From the NCBI GenBank assembly GCA_016719015.1, contig JADKAZ010000007.1, forward strand, positions 62,001 to 126,000: DNA of 64,000 nt. Reading direction: 5' to 3'. Positions within the stretch are counted from its first letter, which is position 1; each line of letters begins with the position of its first letter. Below are positions 1-9,112 of this stretch, in pieces. Both the position numbers and the translations under genes were made by a program. The notes under the pieces were generated by a model, which worked only from the letters and a program-made list of their open reading frames with translations, made no database searches and was not told where the DNA came from. Source of the DNA: Chitinophagaceae bacterium. Its GTDB lineage: Bacteria > Bacteroidota > Bacteroidia > Chitinophagales > Chitinophagaceae.

Positions 1-537
1 ACTGCCATTTACATGCAAGTTTGCTGATGGGCTTCCTGTGCCAATACCTACATTGCCGCCATCATTTTGTAAAATCAGGTTATCTGTACCACCATTATTT
101 CGTACTATAATTTCATTATTATCCAATATCATGTTCCTGCCTGTTGTACTGCCGAGGGTGATATACCCGTCTGAAGTAAGCGAAGCATCCTGCAATCCCA
201 ATATCTGTGTATTTCCTGTAGAGTCAATCAGTACCCTGTCTTCCCCGGCCATGCGGATAATCGTTTTGCCAAACTGGTTACCGCCGTTTGTACCAAGGCG
301 AAGATTATCTCCTGTCAATTGCAAATAGGTTTTATTTACCCCCCCGTTTTGAAATTGAATGATAGATGCAGGGTTGTTAAGTGTAACCGTGCCATTTTCC
401 TGTAGTAGGTTACCCACGAGGTGGAGTTTAGATGCTGGTGCAGTGGTACCAATGCCAACGTTTTGGGCAGTCGCTGCATGGTATATTGTAGCAATCAGTA
501 AATAAAGGAATAGTTTTTCATAATGGTTTTGTTTCAT
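1..537 (-). CDS. NVGIGT-type secreted surface/fibre-like protein, 3' end outside window
   Basis: A reading frame runs without a stop from an ATG at 537 to the window edge, giving 179 codons. It opens with a signal peptide (MKQNHYEKLFLYLLIATIYHA, cleavage likely after ATA-Q) and then has QNVGIGTTAPASKLHLVG. That motif recurs near the edge as NVGIGTGSPSANLHV. Such repeats are typical of Bacteroidota surface proteins related to phage tail-fibre or beta-helix shafts, which often end in a chaperone or coiled-coil tail. The tail, if present, lies outside the window, so no adhesin or peptidase function can be assigned. The gene is downstream of the two-component pair and on the same strand, with a 67-base gap. 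Confidence 0.8.
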   Translation of the reverse strand, partial: MKQNHYEKLFLYLLIATIYHAATAQNVGIGTTAPASKLHLVGNLLQENGTVTLNNPASIIQFQNGGVNKTYLQLTGDNLRLGTNGGNQFGKTIIRMAGEDRVLIDSTGNTQILGLQDASLTSDGYITLGSTTGRNMILDNNEIIVRNNGGTDNLILQNDGGNVGIGTGSPSANLHVNGS

Positions 538-604
538 TGCAACCCAAAGATGAAAAGGAAGCAAAAGCGAAGCAATAGCGAAATGGGGTGAAATTAAAGA
601 AGCT

Positions 605-1291
605 CTACACCAGCTTGTCTCTTAATGCTAATGAAACAGCTTCCGTACCTGAGTGTACCTGCAGCTTGGCGTAGATATTTCGGATATGAGTCTTTATTGT
701 GTCAACTGAAACAAATAATTCCTGGGCTATCAGCTTATAACTTTTCCCCTCTACCAATAATTTCAGCACTTTTTTTTCTTGAGAGGTAAGATCGTAGTCT
801 TGCTCCGGGTTGGCAGGTTGCAGGTTGGATTTAAATAATTCCAATACCCGCCGTGCAATACCGGGTGTCATTGGTGAGCCACCGGCCTGCACATCCTTGA
901 AGGCTTCTATATATCCATCCGGTGTAGTTGATTTTAAAATATAACCAGATGCACCGGCACAGATAGCATTGAAAATATATTCATCTTCAAAAAAAACGGT
1001 TTGTATAAGGATATTGATTTTTGGAAAATGTTGTTTTACCAATTTCGTAGCTTCTATACCATTCATGCCCGGCATTTCAATATCCATCAATACGATATCG
1101 CTGGGGTAAACTTCCAGGTTGGTAATAATGTTGCGACAATCGGGCCAGGCACCGGAACAGGCAAACCCATCGGTATTGTTCAGGAGAAGTTCAAACGTTT
1201 CCCTCAGGTGTTTGTTGTCTTCAAAAATGGCTACCCGTATCAAAGTATTTTCCTTTTTACAAAGTTGCTGAAAATAACTGTAACCAAACAA
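605..1291 (-). CDS. LuxR/NarL-family response regulator
   Basis: This is a two-domain response regulator. The N-terminal receiver (about residues 18-135) carries the phospho-acceptor Asp in VLMDIEMPGMNG (Asp70 in this numbering), the acidic pocket IFEDN and a conserved Lys in YILKST. The C-terminal LuxR-type helix-turn-helix (about 165-228) reads LTSQEKKVLKLLVEGKSYK and VSVDTIKTHIRNIYAKL. It lies 18 bases downstream of the sensor kinase gene on the same strand, so the two should form a cognate pair. The ATG at 1291 gives a 17-residue leader that is unusual for the family. A TTG at 1243, preceded by an AAGGAAAA Shine-Dalgarno-like run, would start directly at IRVAIFEDN and may be the true start. 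Confidence 0.93.
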   Translation of the reverse strand: MFGYSYFQQLCKKENTLIRVAIFEDNKHLRETFELLLNNTDGFACSGAWPDCRNIITNLEVYPSDIVLMDIEMPGMNGIEATKLVKQHFPKINILIQTVFFEDEYIFNAICAGASGYILKSTTPDGYIEAFKDVQAGGSPMTPGIARRVLELFKSNLQPANPEQDYDLTSQEKKVLKLLVEGKSYKLIAQELFVSVDTIKTHIRNIYAKLQVHSGTEAVSLALRDKLV

Positions 1292-1309
1292 TAGCGAAAT
1301 CAGGTGATT

Positions 1310-3319
1310 TTATACCGGTACCCGCAGATTTATCGTTGTTCCTTTGCCTGTTTCAGATTTTACCTGTAAGGAGCCCTTCAACTCTGCTGCCCGGTACTGC
1401 ATATTGTCTAAACCGTTACCTTTTACTACCTGGCTTGTATCAAATCCTTTTCCAAAATCTTTTACTTGCAATAAGAGCTCCCGGTTATTTACCCTGGTAT
1501 TAATTTCTATTTTTTCAGTACCTGAATACTTTACTGCATTGTTGATGGCTTCTTTAAATATCAGCCAGATATTTTTTCGCTGATGCATTGTCAGCTTTAT
1601 TTTTTCCATGTCATCCATTTCTAATTGCAGCGCAATGTTTTTGCTGCTGCTTATTTCATAGGCAAAACGTTCCATCCGTTGTTTTAAGCTATAGGCTTCG
1701 GTTTCCCCGGGTTTTATCATCCACACGATGTCACCCATCTTATCCATGGTTTCTTTGGCGTTATTACTCATACGGGAAAGAATGTCTGTATGTGATGCCT
1801 CACTGGTATGCTGTGAGGCCATCTGGCTCAGCATATGGATGCTGCTGAGAGAACTGCCTACCTCATCATGCAGGTCAGCTGCAATCTGGTTACGAATCTC
1901 CAGTTCCTTCATCCGTTGTTTTAATTTATTTCTGCTTACAATTAGCCCGATACCTATAAAGGATATCAATAACAATAAAGCTGCCCCGGCAAATAATGAC
2001 CGTTGCCGGAAGAGTATTTGCCTCTGAAGCTCCTTATCTTTTTTAAGCAACGTAATTTCTTTTTCTTTTTTCTCTACTGTGTATTGTTCCTCCATTTTTT
2101 TTACCTGTATCTGGAGATCATTATTACGTATGCTGTCAATGGTCAGATGATACCTGTTTGTATACTCCAGTGCTTTATCAAATTGTTTATTGGCTGTATA
2201 AAAATCCACCATGTTTTTAAGCCCTGTTGCCTGCCGGTTCAAATCACCTTGTTGCTTAAACAAATCAATCGTTGATATTAATTTATTCTCAGAGAGTTCC
2301 GCTGTTTCAGTTTTATATTGAAGTGCAATTAGTTCAGCATCAATAGCAGCCACGGCTGATGTATTCTTTAATTGTTTTGCAAGCTCTTTACTCTTATTAA
2401 AATATTCAATGGCCTGCTGTACCTCTTTTTTGGCTGCATATACTTTTGCTATACTGAGGTAGTTGGTCTGCTCGTCCAGCAGATTTTTTTGTTCTCTTGC
2501 ATAACTTAAGCTTTCGGTAAAATGGATCAACGCTTTATCAAAATTGCCCATGCCCAAATAAATATTCCCCAATCCGCTTTGTGCCGTACCAAGCCCCCTC
2601 CGGTCATTCAAAGCTGTTTTTATTTTTAGTGATTTATTGGCATAAAGCAATGCTGTATTGTATTGTTTTAGTTGAGTAAAAGAATTGCTTAAACTCTGGT
2701 AGCAAAATGAGATACCCCTGTCACTACCTATTTCTTCAAATATGCTTAAGGCTTTTAAATGTTTTTCCGTAGCCTTTTTATAATTACCAAGTTCTACATA
2801 AGTGTTTCCAAGGTTAAGGTTTTGTCCCGCAGTGGATTCTTTATCCCCCATTTTAATTAGTAAAGCGATCGCATTTTCAAAAAAAGGAATGGCTTTCTGA
2901 TACGAACCTGTTTTTTTATAGAACATGGCAGCCACTGTATTGTAGTTAGAATTCAACGCATCTTTTTCCGATTCATCAGCGCCAGTCACCAGATCCTTCA
3001 CCTGGGCGAGATAATATTCTGCACTATCCGGCTTGCCTCCATCATATAACACATAAATTAATTGGGAGTAGGCATTACTCAATCTTTTCCGGTTATTTAT
3101 TTTTTTTGCTATGGTTATTGCCGCCGAAAGATAATGACGGGCCTTTACAGGATCTTTTCTTGTGTACTCGTATGCCAACGCATTATAGGCCCTTGATACA
3201 TCTGCTTCATCTTTATTTTCTGCGATGACCCTGTTCAGGCTGTCCTCTATACTCTGTTGTGCGTTGCCGATAGTGGCAAACAGAAAAATAGCGAATGAAA
3301 TTATGAAAAAAATTTTCAT
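1310..3319 (-). CDS. TPR-containing membrane sensor histidine kinase (HisKA_3)
   Basis: The start was set at the ATG at 3319 because it begins a clean signal sequence (MKIFFIISFAIFLFATIGNAQ); the open frame extends upstream to 3370. The periplasmic part (about 30-430) is a run of TPR repeats. One membrane segment follows near 440-461 (LFAGAALLLLISFIGIGLIV). The cytoplasmic kinase has the HisKA_3 phospho-acceptor motif LHDEVGSS (His484) and an HATPase_c domain with N-box KEAINNAVKYS and G-boxes DFGKGFD and GNGLDNM. This architecture is common in Bacteroidota NarX-like kinases that pair with LuxR response regulators, and the next gene is exactly that. The signal sensed is unknown. Confidence 0.92.
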   Translation of the reverse strand: MKIFFIISFAIFLFATIGNAQQSIEDSLNRVIAENKDEADVSRAYNALAYEYTRKDPVKARHYLSAAITIAKKINNRKRLSNAYSQLIYVLYDGGKPDSAEYYLAQVKDLVTGADESEKDALNSNYNTVAAMFYKKTGSYQKAIPFFENAIALLIKMGDKESTAGQNLNLGNTYVELGNYKKATEKHLKALSIFEEIGSDRGISFCYQSLSNSFTQLKQYNTALLYANKSLKIKTALNDRRGLGTAQSGLGNIYLGMGNFDKALIHFTESLSYAREQKNLLDEQTNYLSIAKVYAAKKEVQQAIEYFNKSKELAKQLKNTSAVAAIDAELIALQYKTETAELSENKLISTIDLFKQQGDLNRQATGLKNMVDFYTANKQFDKALEYTNRYHLTIDSIRNNDLQIQVKKMEEQYTVEKKEKEITLLKKDKELQRQILFRQRSLFAGAALLLLISFIGIGLIVSRNKLKQRMKELEIRNQIAADLHDEVGSSLSSIHMLSQMASQHTSEASHTDILSRMSNNAKETMDKMGDIVWMIKPGETEAYSLKQRMERFAYEISSSKNIALQLEMDDMEKIKLTMHQRKNIWLIFKEAINNAVKYSGTEKIEINTRVNNRELLLQVKDFGKGFDTSQVVKGNGLDNMQYRAAELKGSLQVKSETGKGTTINLRVPV

Positions 3320-3447
3320 GAGGAAGAAGCTTTTATACGTTGCGGAAAAGAAATATACCGCTTCTGGCATTTACTAATTTACAAAAACATATTTGCTGAT
3401 TATTAAATTTTAATGACCAGCCAGTTGAAATGATTAATTACTTCAAC

Positions 3448-4043
3448 TTAGAATAATGCAGGTTGTTCAGCAGTGAGCCTGAAGCTTTTGCGGTGAAATT
3501 TACAAAGCCCAAACTCTTCGATCGCCTTACGATGAACTAAAGTTCCATAGCCTTTATTTTTATCCCATCCATATTGCGGAAATTGACGATGCAGCTGATA
3601 CATAAATTCATCACGGTAGGTTTTTGCCAAAATACTTGCCGCAGCAATAGAAGCAAATCGTCCATCCCCTTTTACGAAACATTTATGCGGTATTTTCTTA
3701 TAGGGGTAAAAGGGTTGCCATCAATTAATAACAATTCCGGCCTGGCTTTTAAATTACTGACTGCTATATGCATCGCCTTAAAAGAGGCTTTGAGAATGTT
3801 GATGGTATCTATTTCCTCATTATCTATGCTGGCTACCGCAAATGCATATCGCAACTGATTCGATGATTGGTTTTAGTTCGTTCCTGTCTTTTCTTTTACC
3901 TGCTTACTATCGTTCAACAAAGGGTGATAAAAATCTTTGGGCAAAATAACTGCTGCAGCAAACACTGGCCCGGCATAGCAACCTCTTCCGGCTTCATCGC
4001 AGCCGGCTTCTAAAAGTTTTTCCTGGTAAAAAGGTTTGAGCAT
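3448..4043 (-). pseudogene. rnhB: Ribonuclease HII, coding sequence split by about three frameshifts
   Basis: RNase HII removes RNA from RNA-DNA hybrids and misincorporated ribonucleotides. All parts are present in order on the minus strand but in different frames. Residues from the ATG at 4043 give LLEAGCDEAGRGCYAGPV (the catalytic DEAGRG motif) and LLNDSKQVKEK. The middle segment gives VASIDNEEIDTINILKAS and ELLLIDGNPFTP. The last gives FASIAAASILAKTYRDE and the C-terminus to 3448. Frame changes fall near 3889-3892 (an A run one short), 3849-3853, and 3701-3706 (a C run one short on the coding strand). Full length would be about 200 residues, normal for the family. Every catalytic residue survives, so sequencing error in homopolymers is at least as likely as true decay. 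Confidence 0.85.
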
Positions 4044-4118
4044 TCATCTGCAATTTCAGGAATAATGCTAAACAAATATTATTTCCTGCCCGTTTCCGCA
4101 ATTAACTTTGCCACCGCA

Positions 4119-5213
4119 ATGGCGAATCAAGTAACACAAAGGTCTTCTAAACCAGTGGCTATCTGGCTGCTGGCTGGGGTGGCCATGATTATTATTCAAA
4201 TTTTACTGGGCGGCATCACCAGGCTGACCGGTTCTGGCTTATCCATCACTGAGTGGAAACCCATCATGGGTGCATTACCACCGATGAACGACCAGGACTG
4301 GAATATTGCTTTTGAAAAATACCAGCAGATTGCGCAGTATAAATATGTCAATGCACATTTTACTCTGGGCGATTTCAAATTCATTTATTTCTGGGAGTGG
4401 TTTCACCGGGTGTGGGCAAGGCTGATCGGTGTGGTGTTCATCATTCCGTTTATCATCTTCATCATACAGAAAAGGTTTAAGAAAGAGATGATAAAACCAA
4501 TGATCATTCTTTTTCTGCTGGGGGCCCTCCAGGGATTGGTAGGTTGGATAATGGTGCAAAGCGGATTGGAAGATTCGGAGCTGTTATATGTAAGTCATTA
4601 CAGGCTGGCTATTCATTTTATATTGGCGCTGGGTTTATTGTGCTATACCCTGTGGTTTGCATTTGCTTTATTAATACCCAACGGGCAGATAATTGTACAT
4701 AAGCCAGTAAGAAAATTTACCAACTGGTTACTTGTATTGTTGATAGTACAACTTATTTACGGAGCTTTTATGGCCGGCTTAAAAGCAGCAGCTTTTGCAC
4801 CAACATGGCCCGATATTAATGGGAGTTGGTGGCCAACTCATGTTCAATCTTTGGGTGAAAGAGAATTTAAAGGACTTTCCTTTTTAACAGACAATCCGTT
4901 GGTGCTGCACTTTATTCATCGAAACCTTGCTTATATCATTACTGTATTGATATTTATTTGGTGGTGGCGGGCCCGCAAAGTGCCGGGAACTGGATTATTT
5001 CAAAAAACCAGAGTTCTGCCATTGGTGATTGTTCTATTGCAGGTGGTGCTGGGAGTATTGACCATATTAAATGCAGTCCACGCCACATCATTCCTATGGT
5101 TAGGCGTAGCACACCAGTTTGTTGCCATGCTGCTGCTGCTTTCCCTGGTATGGTTGTTATTTATTGTAAGAAACCGACCTGGTGAAAAGCTAGTCTTATC
5201 TTCATTTGACTAA
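4119..5213 (+). CDS. ctaA: Heme A synthase (COX15/CtaA family)
   Basis: The enzyme oxidises the C8 methyl group of heme O to make heme A for aa3-type cytochrome oxidases. The family signature ILLGGITRLTGSGLSITEWKP is followed by conserved heme-ligating or substrate His residues in EWFHRVWARLIG, HYRLAIHF, FIHRNLAYI and GVAHQFVAM, spread over eight predicted membrane helices. About 364 residues matches the COX15-like subgroup rather than the shorter Bacillus CtaA. I place the start at the second ATG (MANQVTQRSS); an upstream ATG at 4065 would add 18 residues and crowd the divergent rnhB start at 4043. No other cytochrome oxidase assembly gene is next to it. Confidence 0.93.
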   Translation: MANQVTQRSSKPVAIWLLAGVAMIIIQILLGGITRLTGSGLSITEWKPIMGALPPMNDQDWNIAFEKYQQIAQYKYVNAHFTLGDFKFIYFWEWFHRVWARLIGVVFIIPFIIFIIQKRFKKEMIKPMIILFLLGALQGLVGWIMVQSGLEDSELLYVSHYRLAIHFILALGLLCYTLWFAFALLIPNGQIIVHKPVRKFTNWLLVLLIVQLIYGAFMAGLKAAAFAPTWPDINGSWWPTHVQSLGEREFKGLSFLTDNPLVLHFIHRNLAYIITVLIFIWWWRARKVPGTGLFQKTRVLPLVIVLLQVVLGVLTILNAVHATSFLWLGVAHQFVAMLLLLSLVWLLFIVRNRPGEKLVLSSFD

Positions 5214-5258
5214 CCAGCCATTTATCAGTATTTTTAGTGATAACCATTTACCTTTCTC

Positions 5259-7514
5259 ATGAAAGCCTGGCTCCGGGGATTTTATTATTCTTTTCCCATA
5301 CAATTAGTATTCCTGCATATCAGGAAATACCAGGTCTTATTACTATTCTGGCTGGTTCTATTTGCTACTGTGAATGGCTCTTTCATGAAAACTTTCGGCG
5401 CTGATTCCTTATTCCTGGCGCCGGAATATCTTGGTAATGTCAATTCATTAAGTGCGGCAATTGTGGGTGCATCTATCGGTATGTTTATCATGAGCTGGAA
5501 TATCGCCTCATTTATTCTTTTCAGCCGTCACTTTCGTTTTTTAGCAGCCACTACGAATCCTTTTTTGAAATATTGTATTAACAATTCCATTATACCCGGG
5601 ATCTTTCTTCTTTTTTACTTTATAAAAGCTTACCAGTTTGCACATTTTAAGGAACTGATTCCTTCAACAGAGATATTATTCTTATTTGGTGGTTTTACAG
5701 CCGGACTGATTTTTTTATTAGCGGCTTCCATGATTTATTTTTTCCGGGCCGACCGTTCTATTCTTCGGAAAATGATGCCGCTCATCAGCAATCCAAAATC
5801 TTATATCACCCATCTCGGAACAGTAAAGGAAATTTACCACGGTGCACCCTTGATGAAAGTCGAATGGTATTTTGAATCACCACTACGGCTCAAACCGGTA
5901 AGAGATGTTTCTCATTATACAGATGACTTTGTGGAATCGATTTTTAAACGTCACCACTTTGCAGCTATTCTTTCTGTATTTGCAGCTTTTTTGTTTTTAA
6001 TCTGTATTGGTTTTTTACTGGACAGTGCATTCTTTCAATTACCGGCTGCTGCCAGTATTACCATTTTCTTTTCTATCCTTATTGGGGTGGCGGGAGCGAT
6101 TACTTATTTTTTACAAAGCTGGAGCATACCATACCTGGTCGGCCTTATATTATTGCTGAATTTATTTTACAAATTTGACTGGATAGACCCCCGGAATAAA
6201 GCATATGGACTAAACTATTGGAATAAAAATGAAAGACCTTCTTATACACGAGAGGGATTGCAGGCATTGTGCAGTAATGAAAATATAGAAGCAGATAAAC
6301 AAAACATGTATAGTATCCTGAATACCTGGAAGAAAAAGCAGGACAGCGAAAACCCGTTGCTGGTATTGATCAATACAAGTGGAGGTGGTCATCGCAGCGC
6401 TACATTTACTATGAGTGTTTTGCAACACCTGGATAGCCTGACTAATGGCAGCATTTTCAAAAAAACATTTCTAATCAATGGGGCTTCAGGAGGAATGATT
6501 GGGGCAGCTTACTTCCGGGAATTATTTTTAAGACGGCAGCAAGGGCAACCCATCAACCTGCAGGATAAACAATATGTGGAAAATATTGCGGGAGATTTGC
6601 TCAACCCGTTGTTTACTTCTTTTTTCGCAAGAGATTTAATTTCTCCGGCACAAAAATTCTCCGTAGGTTCTTACCAGTATGTAAAAGACAGAGGTTATGC
6701 GTTTGAGCAAAAACTAAATAGCAATACAAATGGTTTTTTAAATAAGCAACTCAAAGATTATGTCGCCGATGAAAAAGCTGCGAATATCCCGTTGATGTTC
6801 TTTAATTCGGTAGTAACAAGAGACAGCCGAAAGATGATCATATGTACACAGCCTGTCAGGTTTATGATGCGGGCCCCGCAGGATACGATGAATATTCCTG
6901 CTGTTGATCCGGATGCTATTGACTTTACTACTTTTTTTGCCAGGCAAGACCCTTTTAACATCCGTATGTTAACTGCCTTGCGGATGAATGCCACCTTCCC
7001 GGTTGTATTACCGAATGTATGGCTGCCATCTAATCCGGTTATTGACGTAATGGACGCAGGCCTACGGGATAACTTCGGACAGGAAACAACCATTCGTTTT
7101 CTTATTTCTATTGAAGATTGGATCAAAGAGAATACAAGCGGAGTTTTACTTATTCAGATCAGAGACAGGACAGCCGGTGCATGGGAAGCTCCGTATTTAT
7201 CTGAAGACATCAGTGACCATGCCACCAAACCTTTTTTATTGCTGCAGCATAACTGGTTTAAGATGATGGAATTTTTTCAGAACGATATGCTGAATTACTA
7301 TGCCACCCGCAGCGGAAGCCCTGTTTATAAAGTGGCTTTTCAGTACTCAACCGCCAAAGAAGAAGATAAAGCGGCTCTCAATTTTCATCTTACCAAACGG
7401 GAAGAAAAAGACATTGTTTCCTCAATCAACTCTTTATCCAATCAAAAAAGCTTTCGGCAGGTCCTTAATTTATTTAAATCCAGTTTGGCTATTGACACTC
7501 TTAAGGCTGAATAA
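5259..7514 (+). CDS. Patatin-like phospholipase with multi-span membrane N-terminus
   Basis: The 751-residue protein has two halves. Residues about 20-320 contain roughly seven to eight hydrophobic membrane segments. Residues about 345-750 form a patatin-like serine hydrolase: an oxyanion-type glycine run SGGGHRSA, the nucleophile elbow NGASGGMIG with Ser410, and the catalytic DAG motif with Asp599 (MDAGLRDNFG). Patatins are lipid acyl hydrolases with a Ser-Asp dyad. The long membrane half suggests action on the inner membrane, with the catalytic domain probably cytoplasmic, although topology cannot be settled by eye. It follows ctaA by 45 bases on the same strand and converges with the lipid kinase gene, overlapping it by 14 bases. 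Confidence 0.85.
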   Translation: MKAWLRGFYYSFPIQLVFLHIRKYQVLLLFWLVLFATVNGSFMKTFGADSLFLAPEYLGNVNSLSAAIVGASIGMFIMSWNIASFILFSRHFRFLAATTNPFLKYCINNSIIPGIFLLFYFIKAYQFAHFKELIPSTEILFLFGGFTAGLIFLLAASMIYFFRADRSILRKMMPLISNPKSYITHLGTVKEIYHGAPLMKVEWYFESPLRLKPVRDVSHYTDDFVESIFKRHHFAAILSVFAAFLFLICIGFLLDSAFFQLPAAASITIFFSILIGVAGAITYFLQSWSIPYLVGLILLLNLFYKFDWIDPRNKAYGLNYWNKNERPSYTREGLQALCSNENIEADKQNMYSILNTWKKKQDSENPLLVLINTSGGGHRSATFTMSVLQHLDSLTNGSIFKKTFLINGASGGMIGAAYFRELFLRRQQGQPINLQDKQYVENIAGDLLNPLFTSFFARDLISPAQKFSVGSYQYVKDRGYAFEQKLNSNTNGFLNKQLKDYVADEKAANIPLMFFNSVVTRDSRKMIICTQPVRFMMRAPQDTMNIPAVDPDAIDFTTFFARQDPFNIRMLTALRMNATFPVVLPNVWLPSNPVIDVMDAGLRDNFGQETTIRFLISIEDWIKENTSGVLLIQIRDRTAGAWEAPYLSEDISDHATKPFLLLQHNWFKMMEFFQNDMLNYYATRSGSPVYKVAFQYSTAKEEDKAALNFHLTKREEKDIVSSINSLSNQKSFRQVLNLFKSSLAIDTLKAE

Positions 7515-8400
7515 GCCGGAAACATTTTTTCATTATTTCAATTTTTAATGTTGCAGGTGTTTCTGCAGGATCGCCATCAATATGTAATGGAGCTTGTGTA
7601 ATATTGATAATGCTGAGCTTATCAGTTTGGAAATAAATAACTCCCTTTTTATTTTCCTCAATGGTTTCTGTTTCCAGCTTGTTCTTTCCCCGGATTTGCT
7701 TAAGCGTTTGCAGCAACAAACTTAGTTTGCTTTGATTGGTGACAATAACAATATCAAGCAGACCGTCGCTCAGGCTGGCTTTTGGGGCGATGGTAAAATT
7801 ATTGCCAAACTGGTTACTATTGGCAATGCTGATAAAATAAGCATCTGCCATAAACACTTTATCATTCACTGTTAACTCAAATGAATATGTTTTGGCGGCA
7901 AAGAAATTCCTCGCCACCTGTTTTACATAGGTAGTTAATCCCCGTGTAGGTTGTTGTGCAAAATCATGGGCCACTTTTGCATCAAAACCAAGTCCGCAGA
8001 GCATACAGGCAAACTGTTCATTGATGTTGAATCCATCAATCGCAACAGCATGGCCATTGAATACTACATCTAATGCCTTCAATGGGTCTTTAGGAATCTT
8101 TGCGGCATAGGCTAATCCATTGCCCGATCCACAGGGAATGATTCCGAAATTAAGATCGCAATTCATCAGACTGCTTACAACCTGGCTCACCGTTCCATCG
8201 CCACCGGCAATTACAACATCAGTTATTTTATGTTCTTTAATAACTGGGTGAAGAAAAGAATAATCGCCACTGGCTACCGATGGAAATATCTGGAAAGGGA
8301 TATTTTGTTCAGTTGTTTTCTTTTCAATCAGCTGTTGCAAATCCTTTTTTGTTCTTGTGCCAGAAATGGGATTGATGATATAGATAATTTGGCGGCTCAT
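7501..8400 (-). CDS. Diacylglycerol/lipid kinase family protein (YegS-like)
   Basis: This is a 299-residue soluble kinase of the DAGK catalytic-domain family. The signatures are the start IIYIINPISGTRTK, the nucleotide-binding glycine motif VVIAGGDGTVSQVV, FGIIPCGSGNGLA, and the C-terminal half with SLSDGLLDIVIV and HIDGDPAE. Members phosphorylate diacylglycerol, sphingoid bases or similar lipids; the substrate here is not predictable. Its 3' end overlaps the patatin gene in convergent orientation, so the two are physically linked but not co-transcribed. Both are lipid-acting enzymes. Confidence 0.92.
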   Translation of the reverse strand: MSRQIIYIINPISGTRTKKDLQQLIEKKTTEQNIPFQIFPSVASGDYSFLHPVIKEHKITDVVIAGGDGTVSQVVSSLMNCDLNFGIIPCGSGNGLAYAAKIPKDPLKALDVVFNGHAVAIDGFNINEQFACMLCGLGFDAKVAHDFAQQPTRGLTTYVKQVARNFFAAKTYSFELTVNDKVFMADAYFISIANSNQFGNNFTIAPKASLSDGLLDIVIVTNQSKLSLLLQTLKQIRGKNKLETETIEENKKGVIYFQTDKLSIINITQAPLHIDGDPAETPATLKIEIMKKCFRLIQP

Positions 8401-8460
8401 TCTAAAACAAAAATAACGATACGGTTGATATCGTTATTAATATTATAAAAGCTCGTCAGG

Positions 8461-8913
8461 TTAACGCAAGGAAAAAGTACAGATATGAACTTTTCTTACC
8501 CTGACCAGGGCGGCTTGCTCGGGATCCGACGGGATAGAAGTATAAAAGAGTTTTATTTTTTTATGCTTTGTCAAAAGCTCTTTCAGTTTTTTATTAGTGA
8601 TAGTATATTTTACTTCTACGGTTCCTTGTTTTATTGCACTGGCTGTTGGACTCTCTGCAATACCGGCCCCGGTTGAATCATCAATCATTAAATTTCTAAC
8701 CCAGTCTTTCTCATCGGCTGCTACCTGGTAACTGATTATTAAATTACTTTTTATGCCGATTTGTGTACGGCTCAGACGGAATACATTTTTTGATTCATCC
8801 TCCCCGGCTGTTTGTAACACAGTTTTAGTGCCCAATTTTATTTTCCACTTCAATTGTGCCATAACAAGATTGGTAATTGCCATAAACGATATAAGGAGAA
8901 AAATTATTTTCAT
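8461..8913 (-). CDS. Small secreted protein, paralogue of the gene at 9113-9544
   Basis: I do not recognise a named family. The 150-residue product has a signal peptide (IIFLLISFMAITNLVMAQ) followed by a short beta-rich domain: WKIKLGTKTVL, NVFRLSRTQI, EVKYTITNKKLKELL, and a basic C-terminus VRKVHICTFSLR. The same plan (W-K-I near the start, an S-x-x-x-I segment, a leucine/lysine helix, and an ending of the type K-x-H-x-C-T) is seen in the neighbouring 143-residue gene, so the two are tandem paralogues. Between them lies a short relic of the end of fabH (8991-9026), which implies that a block containing fabH plus this gene was duplicated. Confidence 0.7.
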   Translation of the reverse strand: MKIIFLLISFMAITNLVMAQLKWKIKLGTKTVLQTAGEDESKNVFRLSRTQIGIKSNLIISYQVAADEKDWVRNLMIDDSTGAGIAESPTASAIKQGTVEVKYTITNKKLKELLTKHKKIKLFYTSIPSDPEQAALVRVRKVHICTFSLR

Positions 8914-8990
8914 TTTCTTTGGTGTGGTTTATTTGGTAATAAGACAGTGAAAACCATGCCAGCGTTGCAATAGTTGATTGGACAGGTGGA

Positions 8991-9026
8991 TTACCAGCGA
9001 AGTAATGCACTGGCCCTGGTAAAACC
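8991..9026 (-). pseudogene. Relic of the 3' end of a fabH copy
   Basis: On the minus strand this stretch reads G-F-T-R-A-S-A-L-L-R-W-stop. The intact fabH upstream ends G-F-T-W-A-S-A-L-L-K-W-stop. Aligned by eye at DNA level, 30 of 37 bases from GGTTTTACC to just past the stop agree. The relic sits in the same position relative to its downstream small gene as intact fabH does to its own. I see no fabH similarity further upstream. It is best read as the scar of a deleted duplicate. Confidence 0.6.
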
Positions 9027-9112
9027 ATTGTAAAGGGACATTGCAGAAAAGAATCGTTTAGGTTCGTTTTTGGATTTCGGTATAAATAATAGTAAGACTA
9101 ATTAAGTTTTAC

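Noticed and set aside
1..537. NVGIGT protein and the 32614-33456 fibre-like protein as prophage tail genes
   Set aside because: Both have bacterial signal peptides, and no capsid, portal, terminase or lysis gene is nearby.
573..1299. Short repeat CAATAGCGAAAT flanking the response regulator (573-584 and 1288-1299)
   Set aside because: Only two copies in the same orientation, with no mobile-element features; likely chance.
3448..4043. Programmed frameshifting in rnhB
   Set aside because: Three separate shifts would be needed, none at a canonical slippery heptamer, and no RNase HII is known to use this.
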